A stretch of 64,000 bases of DNA from assembly GCF_000224145.3 (NCBI RefSeq), contig NC_020173.2:2193494-2257493 (forward strand), read 5' to 3'. Under the pieces are notes generated by a model. It was not told where the DNA came from, ran no database searches, and saw nothing but the letters and a program-made list of their open reading frames with translations. Source of the DNA: Ciona intestinalis. Taxonomy: Eukaryota > Chordata > Ascidiacea > Phlebobranchia > Cionidae. Below, piece after piece: positions 13,817 through 25,020 of the stretch. The position numbers and the translations under genes were made by a program. How positions within the stretch are numbered: the stretch's first letter is position 1; every line of letters begins with the position of its first letter.

Positions 13817-14208
13817 TACTCTGGGGTAAAATGGGATATCTTAGAACATAATATATACCATCTCATATATTAGAGTGGGGAAGATGGGACACCTTTTCAT
13901 TCCATTTTCTCGTCCTATTTGGTAGGATACAAAAAACACTTAAAGAATTACAAAACCATATCCTTGCGACTCCCAGCATGGAATTTTATCAGTTGTTTAA
14001 AACACGATCAGGATATTTAGACATTATGTGCTAAAGGTGTCTCGTCTTCCCCCACCCTACTATGTCTCCCGAAGGTGTTTTAAACAGTTAACAATGATTT
14101 TTAGAGTCATGAGGATACAGTTACATAATTATGTCAGTATTTCTTGTTTATTAGTTAAATGGGCGACAAAGGAAAGTGAAAAATGTACCATCCCACCCCA
14201 AACTACTT
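13817..14208 (-). mobile_element. MITE split by a younger MITE
   Basis: The outer copy is in minus orientation. Its start (TACTCTGGGGTAAAATGGGA, 13817) and its remainder (from about 14064: GTTTTAAACAGTTAACAATG through to CACCCCAAACTACTTA) are separated by a complete plus-orientation copy at 13870-14063. The order of insertion can be read directly: the outer copy is older. Confidence 0.75.
13870..14063 (+). mobile_element. MITE, full-length, inserted in older copy
   Basis: About 194 bp with intact inverted ends (AGAGTGGGGAAGATGGGACA at the left, CCCCCACCCTACTATG at the right). It lies inside the older element 13817-14208. Confidence 0.8.
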
Positions 14209-14689
14209 ATTTTATTATACCCCTATAATTTAGAAATCCATTTGAAATTCCCGGAAATCAAACACATATGTCTCGATTACAAATCCAAATATTTGATTTG
14301 TGTCATTGGGTTCGACAAATCCGTGAAAACTTTTAAAGTAAATGTCCACCACTAAACAAACAGCAGAACGATGCAACTTGAAAAATTCGTCAAACAATCA
14401 ATAATCAGTCGCTTCTATGACGCACAGTTTCTATTGTTGACGTAACAATGCTAACAATTGTTATTCCGCTTTGAATAATCAAATTAATCAGGTAGGGTTA
14501 TCAATGCAAACTTAAGTTTGCGTACGTATTACATCATCTTTTGTCAATAACATGAGTAACTTAAACCAAATTCGTGTTTCTGTTATTTTTTTGTCATAAC
14601 AACGCATGGTATAAGATAATACAAACAAGTCTCTTGCCCTACGACTATCCGCAATGTTTACTCTAAGTTTAGTAGGTTAGGGTTAGATA

Positions 14690-14996
14690 TGGTCCACGTT
14701 TTTTTTTTTTTCAGCGTCCCATTTTCATTGAAAAATATTTAAGGAATTACAGTAGGGTGGGGAAGATGGGACACCTTTAGCACAGAATATCCAAACATCC
14801 TGATCGTGTTTTTAACAATTGACAACAGCCTATGGGGGTCGTGAGGATGACCGTACCAATGATGTGTCCCATCTTCCCCCTACTATATATAACCGTATCG
14901 CAGCGACTCTAAAAGAGAGTTGTTAATTGTCAAAATCCCGATTTGAATGTGTGGTATTTACATGCTTATGGTATCCATTTTACCCCTTAGTACTAT
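14690..14996 (+). mobile_element. Old MITE split by an internally deleted MITE
   Basis: The outer plus copy is recognisable by CGTCCCATTTTCATTGAAAA near 14714, by ATAACCGTATC...GACTC after 14885, and by the GTATCCATTTTACCCCTTAGTACTATA end. It is broken at its AAGGAATTACA segment by a shorter minus copy (about 14750-14884). Confidence 0.7.
14750..14884 (-). mobile_element. MITE with internal deletion
   Basis: Both ends are well preserved (TAGGGTGGGGAAGATGGGAC and GTCCCATCTTCCCCCTACTA), but the length is only about 135 bp instead of about 190. The TTTGTTTACTACC core is missing. It is inserted in the older copy 14690-14996. Confidence 0.8.
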
Positions 14997-16145
14997 AAAT
15001 AAACCTATAGGAATATTTGTGAAATTGGAGTAAGTTGTATAAATAAATTACTATTTTATCTTAAAAAATGCGTTGTATAGTCTTATATCTCTATGTAAAC
15101 CAGCTAATAAGCTTTCCAGTAGTAAATATTATGTAAATCTCGTGCCTTAATTCGAAACAGGCCGCTGTTAAACGCTTATCCCGATTATCGCCCGCATAAT
15201 CGCTTAACAAGCTAATGTGACATTAATTGACTGAACTCCTGAAGGGGCTTCAATGATTTAGAGACGCAGAGGTCCAACTAACAATATACCAACATGCCGA
15301 TACAAATCAAAACGACGCCAGTTCGCCTAAGATTTCGCAGATAAGGGAATTACAGACGGCGAAAGCTAAACAGATACTCAGATTTTTGCGCTGTATACGC
15401 TACTATATAGTTTTTAAGCGTGTATATTGCAGTAACAGCGTAGAATTGCCGATTTTGCAAAATAAACTAGCACTACCGCAAGGCGTAATTTTCCGAAGCC
15501 GTAAAATTTGCCTGTGGTTTATAATATCAACATATAAAATAAACAGCAGGTCCTGTTGTACTTTATATGATAATTAAATATTTTAAAATCGTTTTAAGTT
15601 TAGACAATTTGGGCGGTATTTTTACTATTGTTGTACTGTATGCATAAATTTTTAAATCTGTTTAAATTTAGTCATTTTAGGTATTATTACATTTAGGAAA
15701 CTGTCATCTGGACAAATTAAATCGAATAAGTGATACATAAATGTCAAAAAGGTTATTGACATTTTAACCTGTATTATGACCTTCACATCTTCGAAAAAAA
15801 GGAAAAATATTAATAAAACGCAAACCACTTCCCGTTATGACAACGAAATATCTTAAAAATCAATTATCCCCGCGAAGGGTTGCTGAGTAAATAATATGAT
15901 CGTTTTTCTTTGTACACAACGTCAAGGGTCGGAATCAAAATGCGATTGCCCGCTCGGAATTCGTAACAAGATTATCCAGCTAATCTGGCCTCTCTACCCA
16001 CCCACGACGCCACGGACTGCGAGAACCTTCGCGTATGCTTATCTTGTATGCACAGAACACGTCAGACACCTCTTGACAAAGTAATGCGAATACTGACCGA
16101 GCGGAATCGTACTGGCTATACTTGTCCATTAAAGGTTGTAATATA
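14997..16145. other. Spacer without a supported gene
   Basis: AT-rich DNA in which the only open frames are short (62-63 codons, near 15.4 and 15.9 kb) and uninformative. No repeat or RNA gene was recognised. Confidence 0.4.
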
Positions 16146-16342
16146 TAGTAGGGTAGCGGGAGATATGGGACCCTTTAGCACATTGTATCCAAATTATCTG
16201 ACCGTGTTTTAAACAACAATTACCAACGGTCTGTGGAGTCTTGAGGATACGATTTTGAAATTCTTTGAATGTTCTTTAATCGTTTACTACTAAACGAACG
16301 AGAAAATGAAATAAAAATGTGTCCCATCTATACCTACGTATT
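16146..16342 (-). mobile_element. MITE, diverged full-length copy
   Basis: Starts TAGTAGGGTAGCGGGAGATA and ends with GTGTCCCATCTATACCTACG. The core GTTTACTACTAAACGAACGAG is recognisable. Several point changes in both ends suggest age. Confidence 0.75.
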
Positions 16343-17403
16343 AGGGTTTAACAATACCGGTAAAACTAGTCCTTAATTCTAGCTTTATGTATAGTGTTGC
16401 CCCGCGAAATGGCTAGCTCGTATTTCCTTGAACTCTTCGCCTTAAAATCTTGTTTCTCTAAGTGCTCTCACGCCAATCTCAGAGATTTGTGTCGACTTAT
16501 GACCCTTCAACCGCACGGGTCATCGTATCTGAGCTTTCTCCTTTTTATTTAACCGCTCATATTGGTTATAGAATCAGCTGCGGGCGGGTTTGGACATTGG
16601 ACATCGTATTCTTATCCCAAAAACGTTTATTTACAGGGCATGCCTGGTTTGGTCTTAAAATAGATTCCCGAGTACAGGGTAAAAGTATGCAGGTACACTA
16701 AAGCTATTGTTAAAACTAAGGTGTGGTTCGATGCTCGCAAATATGGGACCATTGAATGATTTGGATTCGAAACGTGACCCGAGGTGCCTTTTCGGGCATA
16801 TCAAAATAATAAAACACCACAGAATTTAAATCAATGGAGCGTAATACCGAATAACATTCGGTAACGACATTTACCTTTTCATAGACCAACAGGCACAACA
16901 ATTTAGCGAGTGGTAAACAGGACGTTATGCTATAGACACAGCTGGGTTATAATGTGCGGTGTTAGAACTATTCGTCTCCTCCCACATCGTTAGTATAAGC
17001 CAGAACAGGCAACAGATTAACGCCGAGCCTTTACCGCTGTTTAAAGCCGAAACGGAGGTCGTGCTTTCTATGCGCGTCATGCGCAAATTTGATTTATAAC
17101 GTGCGAAATTATTTGTTTTCTAAACAGCTAATGCACCAACGACGGTGCTGGCAGTTTTGTGGAAGAAATTGGCTTATGCGGTTTTGTGAATGAACGTAAT
17201 ATACCCAGCGCAGGTGCGCTAGGGACCACGGCGTATAAAAACCATTTGTAGATTTATTAATTCTTATTACCCATGACGGCGTATGCTGACAGCCAATATA
17301 AACTCAATTGTTTGGCATTACTGGGTAGGAATACAAAACAGGTTATTTAGGTGGTTTGTAAGCTTACACTACTTTGTACAGAATCGGTATAGTAATTCGT
17401 ATA

Positions 17404-17580
17404 TAGTACTGTTGGGTAAGGTATAACGTTAACGCATACTATAATTCCTGGCCTTGTTTTTAACAATTAACAACGCTATTTTAGAGTCGTGAGAATGCGG
17501 CAATTCTGTTCCTTGTTTACTACCAAATATAAGACAACATAGAAAGATCAAAACGTGAACCATCGTACACCAACATACTA
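17404..17580 (-). mobile_element. MITE, strongly diverged copy
   Basis: Recognised mainly by the core (TTTTTAACAATTAACAACG, GAGTCGTGAGAATGCGG, CTTGTTTACTACCAAATA). The ends (TAGTACTGTTGGGTAAGG and CACCAACATACTA) are poorly kept. Confidence 0.65.
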
Positions 17581-19620
17581 CACTTAATTTTTCAAGCATC
17601 GAGTTCTGGTACAGTTTCGTGTTTGTTGTAAAACGCCAATATCCAATTTTGGTCTTTGCGCCGAAAATTTGATTAATTTATTCGCACCTGGACGCCTGGC
17701 AATAATTTCAATCCGGATTGAACCAGTTCCGCATAATGCGATTCAGGCTGCATGCCAAGCACGATACTAATTGACGGAATGCATGACACACACGTGAACA
17801 CGAAAACACAGACGCTAAAAAACATACTTTTGCTATGAACGTACAACGATTGCAATATTTTCTATAAAATTCTGTAATTCCAGTATTTTTTTATCAAAAA
17901 CCCGACGATGCCATGCTATTTGGCAGACGAAACGTTTATAAATTCTATTTTATAGTTTTTGCTTATAAATAACTGTCCCATTTGTCGTATAGACACATAT
18001 ATACATATTTTAATCTAAGTTTTTACTCAGACAGTATATCAAAATGGCGCTTAAAATATGATTCCATACTGTACTGTAAACTAAAGCATATATGGCTAGG
18101 TCTAAAATATAGCACTTCAACAAGTACACCTAACTAACAAGTCAAACTCGAAGTGTTTTCAAACAATGCATAGTCATTAGTAAGCCTACCTGTTACCATT
18201 CGTTATCAAATTTTCTTAAATCCTTCTGCATTAGAAACGGAGTGATTGATACAAACCGAGTTATCTTTTTAACACAGCAAAGATAAGTCTGATTTGACCC
18301 GGAACAAAACTATGTAAGTAAATAATCCATCTTCCGTTTCATAGATAGACTTAAGCTTTGTATAGCAGCTTCTGCAATCTATATAGTTATAACCACACTT
18401 ATCACTGGCCAACTTAAAACTTAGCATATCTCGCGCTAGTATGACAGTGCCTTTAAAAACCTTGTCACCACTTTTTTTAATCGGAATACCAACTCGCGAT
18501 TACAGGCGAGCATAGCTTATCAGCAAAACACTTGAATGGTTCTATATTCTTCACCCACCATGGCTATAAGGCTTGTGCAAACGAAAACTCCCAAGTCACA
18601 GAGAGCGGAGTTGAATGGAACGTCGAAACTTCAGGGCGTACTCTTAACTTATCGTACAGTTTTGCCTCAAGTGTTCGAACCCCGAGAAAAAAGCGACTCG
18701 CGTGAAACCGCAATACGTTAGTGTTAGAGGCGGAAATGTCAACTACAGATGCTTTAAAAACTTGTAATACAGTTCTGTATGAAATCATAAGCCTATACTC
18801 TGTATACGTCTGTGTACAAGTATATAATACTTTTAGCTTGTTTGTTTTTCTTATCTCCAGGTGTAGTCGGTTATAGCGGCAAACATTTTCTTATGTTTGC
18901 TGAACGTGGTACTTCATAATACAGTGCTCTGCTTGTATTGACAATACGTATATAAATTATGCTTATAGTTTAACACGATAGATTAATATGATCACACGTA
19001 CAAAAATAGTCCTAAGGGTATTGGTTTTTAAAGCCATTATCAGTAGAAATTGTAATTTGTAAACCACTTAACTTTTAAAGGGTATAACAACATTTTTTTC
19101 AGAGAGAGAAAGTTGTATGCTGAAATGCCTGTTTTTTTAAAAACGTTAAAATTTTACAAGTGAATGCTAATCACCGCAACGTTCGTTGTTATAAAAGGTC
19201 CCTTTGTGACACGAATGCACCATTGAATATGAACAAGTGTATTTATGCGCTTCATTTCCATTAGATACAGATAGATGATTCTGTTAAAGCCAACATAGTT
19301 GTGATATGTCTCCTTGGTGCTTTTAAATACATTTAGCCGTAGCTGGCATTTATAAAAAAGAACCAGATTACAGTTTCGTATCACATACCTTTAATTTAAT
19401 GAAAAGTAGGCGAAAGTCTTTTCATTTTTTTAGTTATTTTTAAGAAGCATGCACGAGTGTTATTTACAAACTGAAAGAGTAAAGAACGAAGAAAGTTGCA
19501 TTAACTGTAGGGCAAGTCACGTTGGAAAATATTTCGCAATCTCTATCTTTATATATAGGTAAAAAAACGACAAACGCAGTAACAATAAGATACCACACTA
19601 CGATACCAAACTGAGCACAT
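17581..19620. other. Spacer downstream of the ankyrin gene
   Basis: No coding exon is supported. A short two-strand open region lies at 18.54-18.79 kb without a recognisable product. This is the 3' flank of the minus-strand ankyrin gene, whose likely poly(A) signal is at 19622-19627. Confidence 0.4.
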
Positions 19621-19621
19621 T

Positions 19622-19627
19622 TTTATT
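19622..19627 (-). terminator. Candidate poly(A) signal of the ankyrin gene
   Basis: AATAAA on the minus strand, 66 nt beyond the stop codon at 19693. The position fits a short 3' UTR; cleavage is not shown. Confidence 0.5.
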
Positions 19628-19692
19628 TATCTTTTCTGACAAATTCATCATCGGTGCTTTTGGCTTTTTACGAACCCCAATTACTTCTCTCC

Positions 19693-22600
19693 TCATGGAG
19701 TTTCAGCGCCCTCTACTGTTGGGCTCGATGGCTTGCTGTTGTGCTTCTGGAAGATGATGAGTCTTGAACCTCTCCTGGATGACGGGAAGTTCTTCAAATC
19801 CTCCTCCGAAGGCGTCATCACCTCCTCAATCTTGTCCAAGGACTTGTCGTCAATGCAGTTCAAGTCAAGCTTCAAACCAAGAGGCGAAACCTTATCCTTG
19901 GCTTCATCGTCCAACGATGCCGACTTATCGCTATCAACATCCGACGCCTCTCCGCTAGTTTCACACTGTACATTTTGCAGCTCCATTGCCAATTTCTCCG
20001 CGTCCAGTCCTTTTCTCTCTCGTTCTGCTTCAGCCATAGCCAGCGCTTGCTTTGTATTATTGTACCACGCCTGTACCATGTCGACAGCAGTTTTTCCAGT
20101 CTAAAAATACATAAGTTGACTTTAACCTTAAAGATAGATACATAGCTACAACCCGACCTGGTGGAATGATACACGCCCGCCTTTATAGATTCGAGATGCT
20201 ACTATTTTGGACTTCCCTGAACACTGCTACTATTGTGAGCTTCCTTGAGCAAAACGCTTAGTTACCCCAACCCATAGTTGTCCAAATACCCAGCCAGTTA
20301 TTTAGTCGTAACGATCGTCGTTGTTTTGCCGCGCGAGGATAAACAGGGCTTTACTTATACTTCATTCATTCATATATAACTCGTGGGCGACAGGAGGTGT
20401 ATGTAACAGAACGCCCATGTGCTATATGTCGTTGCGCCAACACATAAGAATAAACAACTTTCATTCATTCATTCATACTTACCTTGTTCTTCATTTCCAT
20501 ATTAGCTCCATGCAAAACAAGAGTCCTCACAACCTTCGGCCGTCCAAGTCTCACAGCATCATGTATTGGCGTGTCTCCCTCGCTGTCTCTGTCGTTCAGA
20601 TTCGCCCCACACTCCAACAAGTAATCTACACACTCAACAAATCCAACTCTCGTGGCAACGTGTAAGGGTCCGTTTAAAAGCTAGTAAAAGTATAAAAAAT
20701 TCGTTAAGTCTGGTAAAACTTTTTACTGTAAGTTTGGTGTTCTCATATTATAGTAAGATGGGGAAAATGGGACAGTTTTCTTTCTATTTCCCGTCCCATT
20801 TGGTAGTAAACAAAAAACATTCAAATAATTATAAAACTGTATGTTCACGACTCTTATAAACCGTTGTTATTTGTTTAAAATACGATCAGGATTTTAGATA
20901 TTATGTGCTAAAGGTGTCCCATCTTTCCCCACCCTATACTAACCGAAACACATTGATTTGACGTGCATAATTAACCTGAGGTTTCTTACATAATTTTAAA
21001 ATAAATAGGCATTTTGAAATAAAAGACGTAATACAAGCCTTTAGGAACAGAGTAAAAAAGAGTAAAATTTGAGTATTATTCTTTTTTACCATATCCTTTG
21101 TATTTATTTTTGCGTTGTGTTTCAGCAGGCTTCTCACTACTTCCAAATTCGTTCCTCTACATGCCCAGTGTAAAGGAGTGTTGGACAGCTGTAACATAAA
21201 GACGACATGTGATTCGTTGCCAGAAAGAATTCATAAGGTTTATTACTTAGTTATTCTTGCGCTGTGGGCAATGAAAGTCTTTATAACACGGGTGTTCTGT
21301 TTCACACACCTCGTGTCCGCTTACGATTTGCCACGTATGCTACTTTAAGGGTGATTATTATATTTTTGTAATTACTGATGAATTAGACAGTTTAAAGGGA
21401 ACCACTATAGGTTGTAGCAAATGCATCAGACAACTACCTTATCAGAACTATTGACTTTTGCACCCCTTTCAAGTAACAGTTTGACGATCTCCTCTTGTTC
21501 GTACAGTGCTGCTCGGTGCAAGGCTGTTCTTTTACACTGGGCAATTAAATGAAAAATAAATGTAACTTATATATTCACGCAGCAGGGCGACAACAGTCGT
21601 TATAACACCGGTGTTCTGTTTCACACACCTCAAGGCTGGGCCCTTACACCGGGTAATTAAATGAAAAATAAATTTAAATTATTTTTTCACGGGGCCGGGC
21701 GACGATCAGGTCGTTTTAACACTGGTGTTCTGTTTCACACACCCCACGCCTGCTTACGAGTCACAACGTATAAAACTTTCTAATCCTTGTAATGACAGGC
21801 AACTAAGGTCGTTTTAACACCGGTCTTTTGTTTCACTAACCTCTCGTGCCTGATTACGAGTTACCACATATGTAACTATCACATAGTAGGGTAGGGAAAT
21901 ATGGGACACCTTTTTTTTCCGTTTTCCCGTCCAATTTGATAGTAAACAAAGGACGTATAAAGAATTAAAATCCTCACGACCCCATAGACCCTTGTTAATT
22001 GTTTGAAACACGATCAGGATATTTGGATATTACGTGCTAAAGGTGTCCTATCTCCCCCCAACCTATTATATAACAATAACTTAACTGTATGGGCTCCACA
22101 CAAAAGGATTGTAGTTGGATTATTTCAGTTATATTTTTATGTTCACATAAACTTACTGTGTCTTTTGTATTCACATCTCCTCCGTCGTCCAAGTATTTTC
22201 GAACTGTTTTCAGTTTACCACTGGACGCGGCCATGAAGAAATCGTATTGCGTGATCTTCTCATTTGGGTCCGGCTGATTAAAAGGTATGGTATATAGTAG
22301 GGTAGGGGAAGATGGGACGCCTTTTCAGTCTATTTTTGCTTCCCATTTGGTAGTAAACAAAGAAAAATCAAAAAATCATAAAACCGCATCCTCACGACTT
22401 CCAAAGGCCGTTGCTAGTTGTTTAAAACACGATCAAGATTTTTGGATATTATGTGCCAAAGGTGTCCCATCTTACCCCACACTGTGCAGTTTTGATATGT
22501 CATTTATAATCAACTTTCGTTACTTTTAATTTGGAGTAATATAGGCCATTTCTCACCTAAAATCTTAGACCCATGGCTTGTCAAAGTGTGAACCTTACCC

Positions 22601-22811
22601 ATGTATAGAATAGAATACGTTTTATTTTACATGCGACTAAATTTCTTTTTAGATTTACCTCTACGTCCATTTCTTCGTTGGTGAACTGTATTCTTCCAAG
22701 ATGTACTCTGGAAATCTTTCGTTTTTCGTTGGTGGACGATTTTCTGCTCATTGAAGGTGAGAGGTTTTGCGGGGTGGCTACCTTGGTGTCTGGTCTCGGT
22801 TTACGAAGCAT
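19693..22811 (-). CDS. Muscle ankyrin repeat protein, ANKRD1/ANKRD2 type
   Basis: Six exons, all joined in phase 0: 22659-22811, 22157-22273, 21438-21536, 21090-21188, 20483-20680 and 19693-20100, giving 357 aa. Vertebrate ANKRD1 and ANKRD2 are about 320-360 aa. Residues 1-51 are basic with no recognised domain. Ankyrin repeats follow from about residue 60 to 240, roughly one repeat per exon: CKRTALHRAALYEQEEIV, then LSNTPLHWACRGTNLEVV, then EGDTPIHDAVRLGRPKVV. These match human CARP (ANKRD1) repeat by repeat, including the final GKTAVDMVQAW segment. The last about 120 residues are an acidic, serine-rich tail longer than in ANKRD1. In vertebrates this family binds titin N2A in the sarcomere and also acts in the nucleus. 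I do not separate ANKRD1 from ANKRD2 or ANKRD23. Start: first ATG of exon 1, with no earlier in-frame exon seen. Confidence 0.88.
20325..20480 (+). repeat. SINE 3' ends abutting a splice donor
   Basis: Two partial SINE tails in series: GCGCGAGGATAAACAGGG with an ATTCATTC tail, then GACAGGAGGTGTATGTAACA through to a second (ATTC)n tail ending at about 20476. The tail stops five bases from the 5' splice site (GTAAG, minus strand, 20482) of ankyrin-gene exon 5, so this intron starts with SINE sequence. Confidence 0.7.
20751..20940 (+). mobile_element. MITE in ankyrin-gene intron
   Basis: Plus copy, TAGTAAGATGGGGAAAATGG to CCCATCTTTCCCCACCCTAT, about 190 bp, with the full GTAGTAAACAAAAAACATTC core. 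It lies in the intron between coding exons 4 and 5 (20681-21089). Confidence 0.85.
21230..21345 (-). repeat. SINE 3' fragment
   Basis: Contains ACGGGTGTTCTGTTTCACAC and TCCGCTTACGATTTGCCACG, the body of the tRNA-derived SINE found complete at 58.5-58.8 kb, in minus orientation. No tRNA-like head is present. Confidence 0.6.
21519..21740. repeat. 112-bp tandem duplication covering an exon edge
   Basis: The segment AAGGCTG...TTACAC[T/C]GGG[C/T]AATTAAATGAAAAATAAA occurs at about 21520 and again 112 bp on (AATTAAAT at 21543 and 21655). Each is followed by a SINE-derived GTTCTGTTTCACACACC block. The left copy spans the acceptor edge of ankyrin exon 3; the right copy is a degenerate intronic copy of that edge. 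Confidence 0.75.
21570..21865 (-). repeat. Cluster of three SINE 3' fragments
   Basis: Three successive versions of the AACACCGGTGTTCTGTTTCAC block, near 21605, 21717 and 21817. The second and third are followed by a variant of GCTTACGAGTTACCACGTAT. They fill most of the intron between coding exons 2 and 3. Confidence 0.65.
21884..22070 (+). mobile_element. MITE in ankyrin-gene intron
   Basis: TAGTAGGGTAGGGAAATATG to the CCAACCTATTA end, near full length, in the intron between coding exons 2 and 3. The core GATAGTAAACAAAGGACG is recognisable. Confidence 0.85.
22295..22484 (+). mobile_element. MITE in ankyrin-gene first intron
   Basis: TAGTAGGGTAGGGGAAGATG to CCCATCTTACCCCACACTG, with a well-preserved core. 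It lies between exon 2 (which ends its 5' side at 22273) and exon 1. Confidence 0.88.
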
Positions 22812-23487
22812 ATTTGTGAGTTTAGTTGTGATCTAGAAGGTGTAACACTAAGTGCGTGGGCAACGAGTAAAGATATTTGGGTATTGTATATCCAGCTCAA
22901 AATACTCGAAACTTTACTCTAAATATTATAAAAAACAAAACAAATTTATTTGTACTGGGTGCTTAAACTTGTAAAAATAACAACTGTTTTTTCTTGTAAA
23001 AATAACTGCTTGGTACAGCCGTATAACCAGTAAAAATAACAACTGTGTTGAATCGACTCGCCTACTGTTTACACCTTGACCAAGCAAACGCATAAATTAT
23101 ATATTATTTCTTATGTCTTTAATCACTATGCTATATCTCGCTATCATATGCACTGTTGAGGTAGTGCCTTCTCTGTGACCGCATATGCAGGTCTGTCATC
23201 GAATACATATGGTCATTATGATGTCACAATATCAATGAGCATTGACCTCATTTGAGCGTTAATGAGCGAAACAGGCATTACATATTTATAGCATCCAGTT
23301 GATGAGATAAATAGATAAACGGTATTACGTTGCTAACAATTTAGCACGCTTTGTACACAACTAAACTACCTGTAAGCTAAATTATGTGCTATTTTTAACC
23401 TAAAATTAGGCTAGCCAACCGCCTATTTAGTAACTGCCATTCGGGAGCTTAAAATAACATGGCTCGATTAACCATATGCAAGCGCAG

Positions 23488-23634
23488 TAGTAGGGTGGGG
23501 GAAGACGGGACAACTTTGGAACATAACATCCAGATACCCTGATCGTATTTCAGCTTTATGATTCTTTGAATGTTCTTTGTTTACTGCTTAATTAGACTTG
23601 AAAATAGATTGAAAATATGTCCTATATCTTACTA
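23488..23634 (-). mobile_element. MITE, internally shortened
   Basis: Left end TAGTAGGGTGGGGGAAGACG intact and right end degenerate (GTCCTATATCTTACTATA). About 147 bp long, lacking the GTCGTGAGGATAC segment. It abuts a plus copy starting at 23639. Confidence 0.8.
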
Positions 23635-23638
23635 TATA

Positions 23639-23830
23639 TAGGTTGGGGGAAGATGGGACACATTTTCAATCTATTTTCTCGCCCAATTTGGTAGTAAACA
23701 AAGAAAATGCAAAGAATTATAAAAGCGTATCCTCACGACTCTCATAGACCGTTGTTAATTGTTTAAAAGACGATCAGGATATTTGGATATCATGTGCTAA
23801 AGGTGTCCCATCTTTCCCCACCCCACTGTA
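23639..23830 (+). mobile_element. MITE, full-length, paired
   Basis: GGTTGGGGGAAGATGGGACA to CCCATCTTTCCCCACCCCAC, with a complete core. It lies head-to-head with the minus copy ending at 23634; only a few A/T bases separate them. Confidence 0.87.
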
Positions 23831-24381
23831 TTGAAACACACTAAACTAACGACTGTATACCTTACTTGATGTCCAGCAGAACCAGTCTTTATATATACAT
23901 TTCATGTCCTTCTTCGTCTTTTCCCGATATGGTAACATTGCGTCACATTACTAAGGCTAAGCCCATACCAAGTATGATGTAAGGCGAATTTCGTCACCTT
24001 GGAACGATTTACAAATCCACGAACGCCCTGGAACTTGCCTTGACCGGTATCGCGTGTAATAACTACGTTTAGAGGCAGGGGAATTACAATATAATAGGCT
24101 TAGGCCTAGATATTTTTTACCAAAGGCATACAAATTTGTTCTCTATTTTAAAATCTTATGTTTAAACGTGTAAAAGGTCCACATAACATAAAACACTATA
24201 TATAGGACTATATAACATCTGTACTGTTGGTTGAGGCTATACTTGGCAGTTTAAAGGCAATAAATCAAGTCTAATCATCAACAAAATAACCTCTAAGTCG
24301 ACCTGCTTTTAATAGTCAAGTACATAACAGCTATAGAATGTATCTAAAGTGTTTATGATTTATTTTTGGATATTTATATAA

Positions 24382-24560
24382 AGTAGGGTGGGGTAGGACA
24401 CCCTTGGCACATATTATCCTGATTGTGTTTTCAACAATTACCAACGGTCTATGGGGGTCGTGAGGTTATAATTTTACAATTCTTTGAATGTTCGTTGTTT
24501 ACTAACAAATGGGACGAGAAAATAGAGTTCAAAGTTGTCCCATTTCCCCCCACCCTACTG
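24382..24560 (-). mobile_element. MITE, full-length, paired
   Basis: AGTAGGGTGGGGTAGGACAC to CCCCCCACCCTACTG. The core TTGTTTACTAACAAATGGGA is intact. Eight bases separate it from the plus copy at 24567. Confidence 0.87.
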
Positions 24561-24566
24561 AAAATA

Positions 24567-24741
24567 TAGTAGGGTGGGGAAAGTTGGGACACCTTTTCGT
24601 TTAGTTTTTTTCTTTTCATTTAGTAGTAAACAAAAAACATTCAATGAATTATAAAACTTTATCCTCATGACTTCCACAGACCACGATCAGGTTATTTGGA
24701 TATTATGTGTTAAAGGTGTCCCATCTTCCCCAAACCCACTG
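24567..24741 (+). mobile_element. MITE, full-length, paired
   Basis: TAGTAGGGTGGGGAAAGTTG to CCCATCTTCCCCAAACCCAC. It is the plus member of the second head-to-head pair upstream of the G-alpha gene, with a small deletion around the TGTTAATTG segment. Confidence 0.87.
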
Positions 24742-25020
24742 TATATATATTCACAGTTCGTTTACGAATTAATAAATGCCGGCTAAACGTGCTGCAATTA
24801 ACAGTTTATAAACCAACACCATTATCAAATGCCTCTAATTGAACTATACTTTATTTTTTATCAAAATTGGTGTAAAATGTCCAACGGCATATAAGCCAAT
24901 ATCGAATAACCAATGAAATATTAATTTAGTTGTTTTACAGTACAGTACGTTAACATTGTGAACGTATAATTTAAATCACTGTTTATCGTGTGTATTTGCA
25001 GCTAGTGGCGTATCGTCTCA

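Larger units (their letters stand above)
22812..25020. other. Shared upstream region of two divergent genes
   Basis: This 2.2 kb separates the start codons of the minus-strand ankyrin gene and the plus-strand G-alpha gene. It holds four MITE copies arranged as two head-to-head pairs (23488-23830 and 24382-24741). The first about 0.65 kb upstream of the ankyrin ATG are free of them. Promoters of both genes must lie here or in unseen 5' exons; I see no clear TATA box. Confidence 0.5.

Noticed and set aside
22287..22529. 80-codon plus frame and similar ones at 26406, 41955 and 27683 with related peptides ([11 protein letters not shown])
   Set aside because: All are translations of the MITE core, which happens to be open in one frame; no evidence of a protein.
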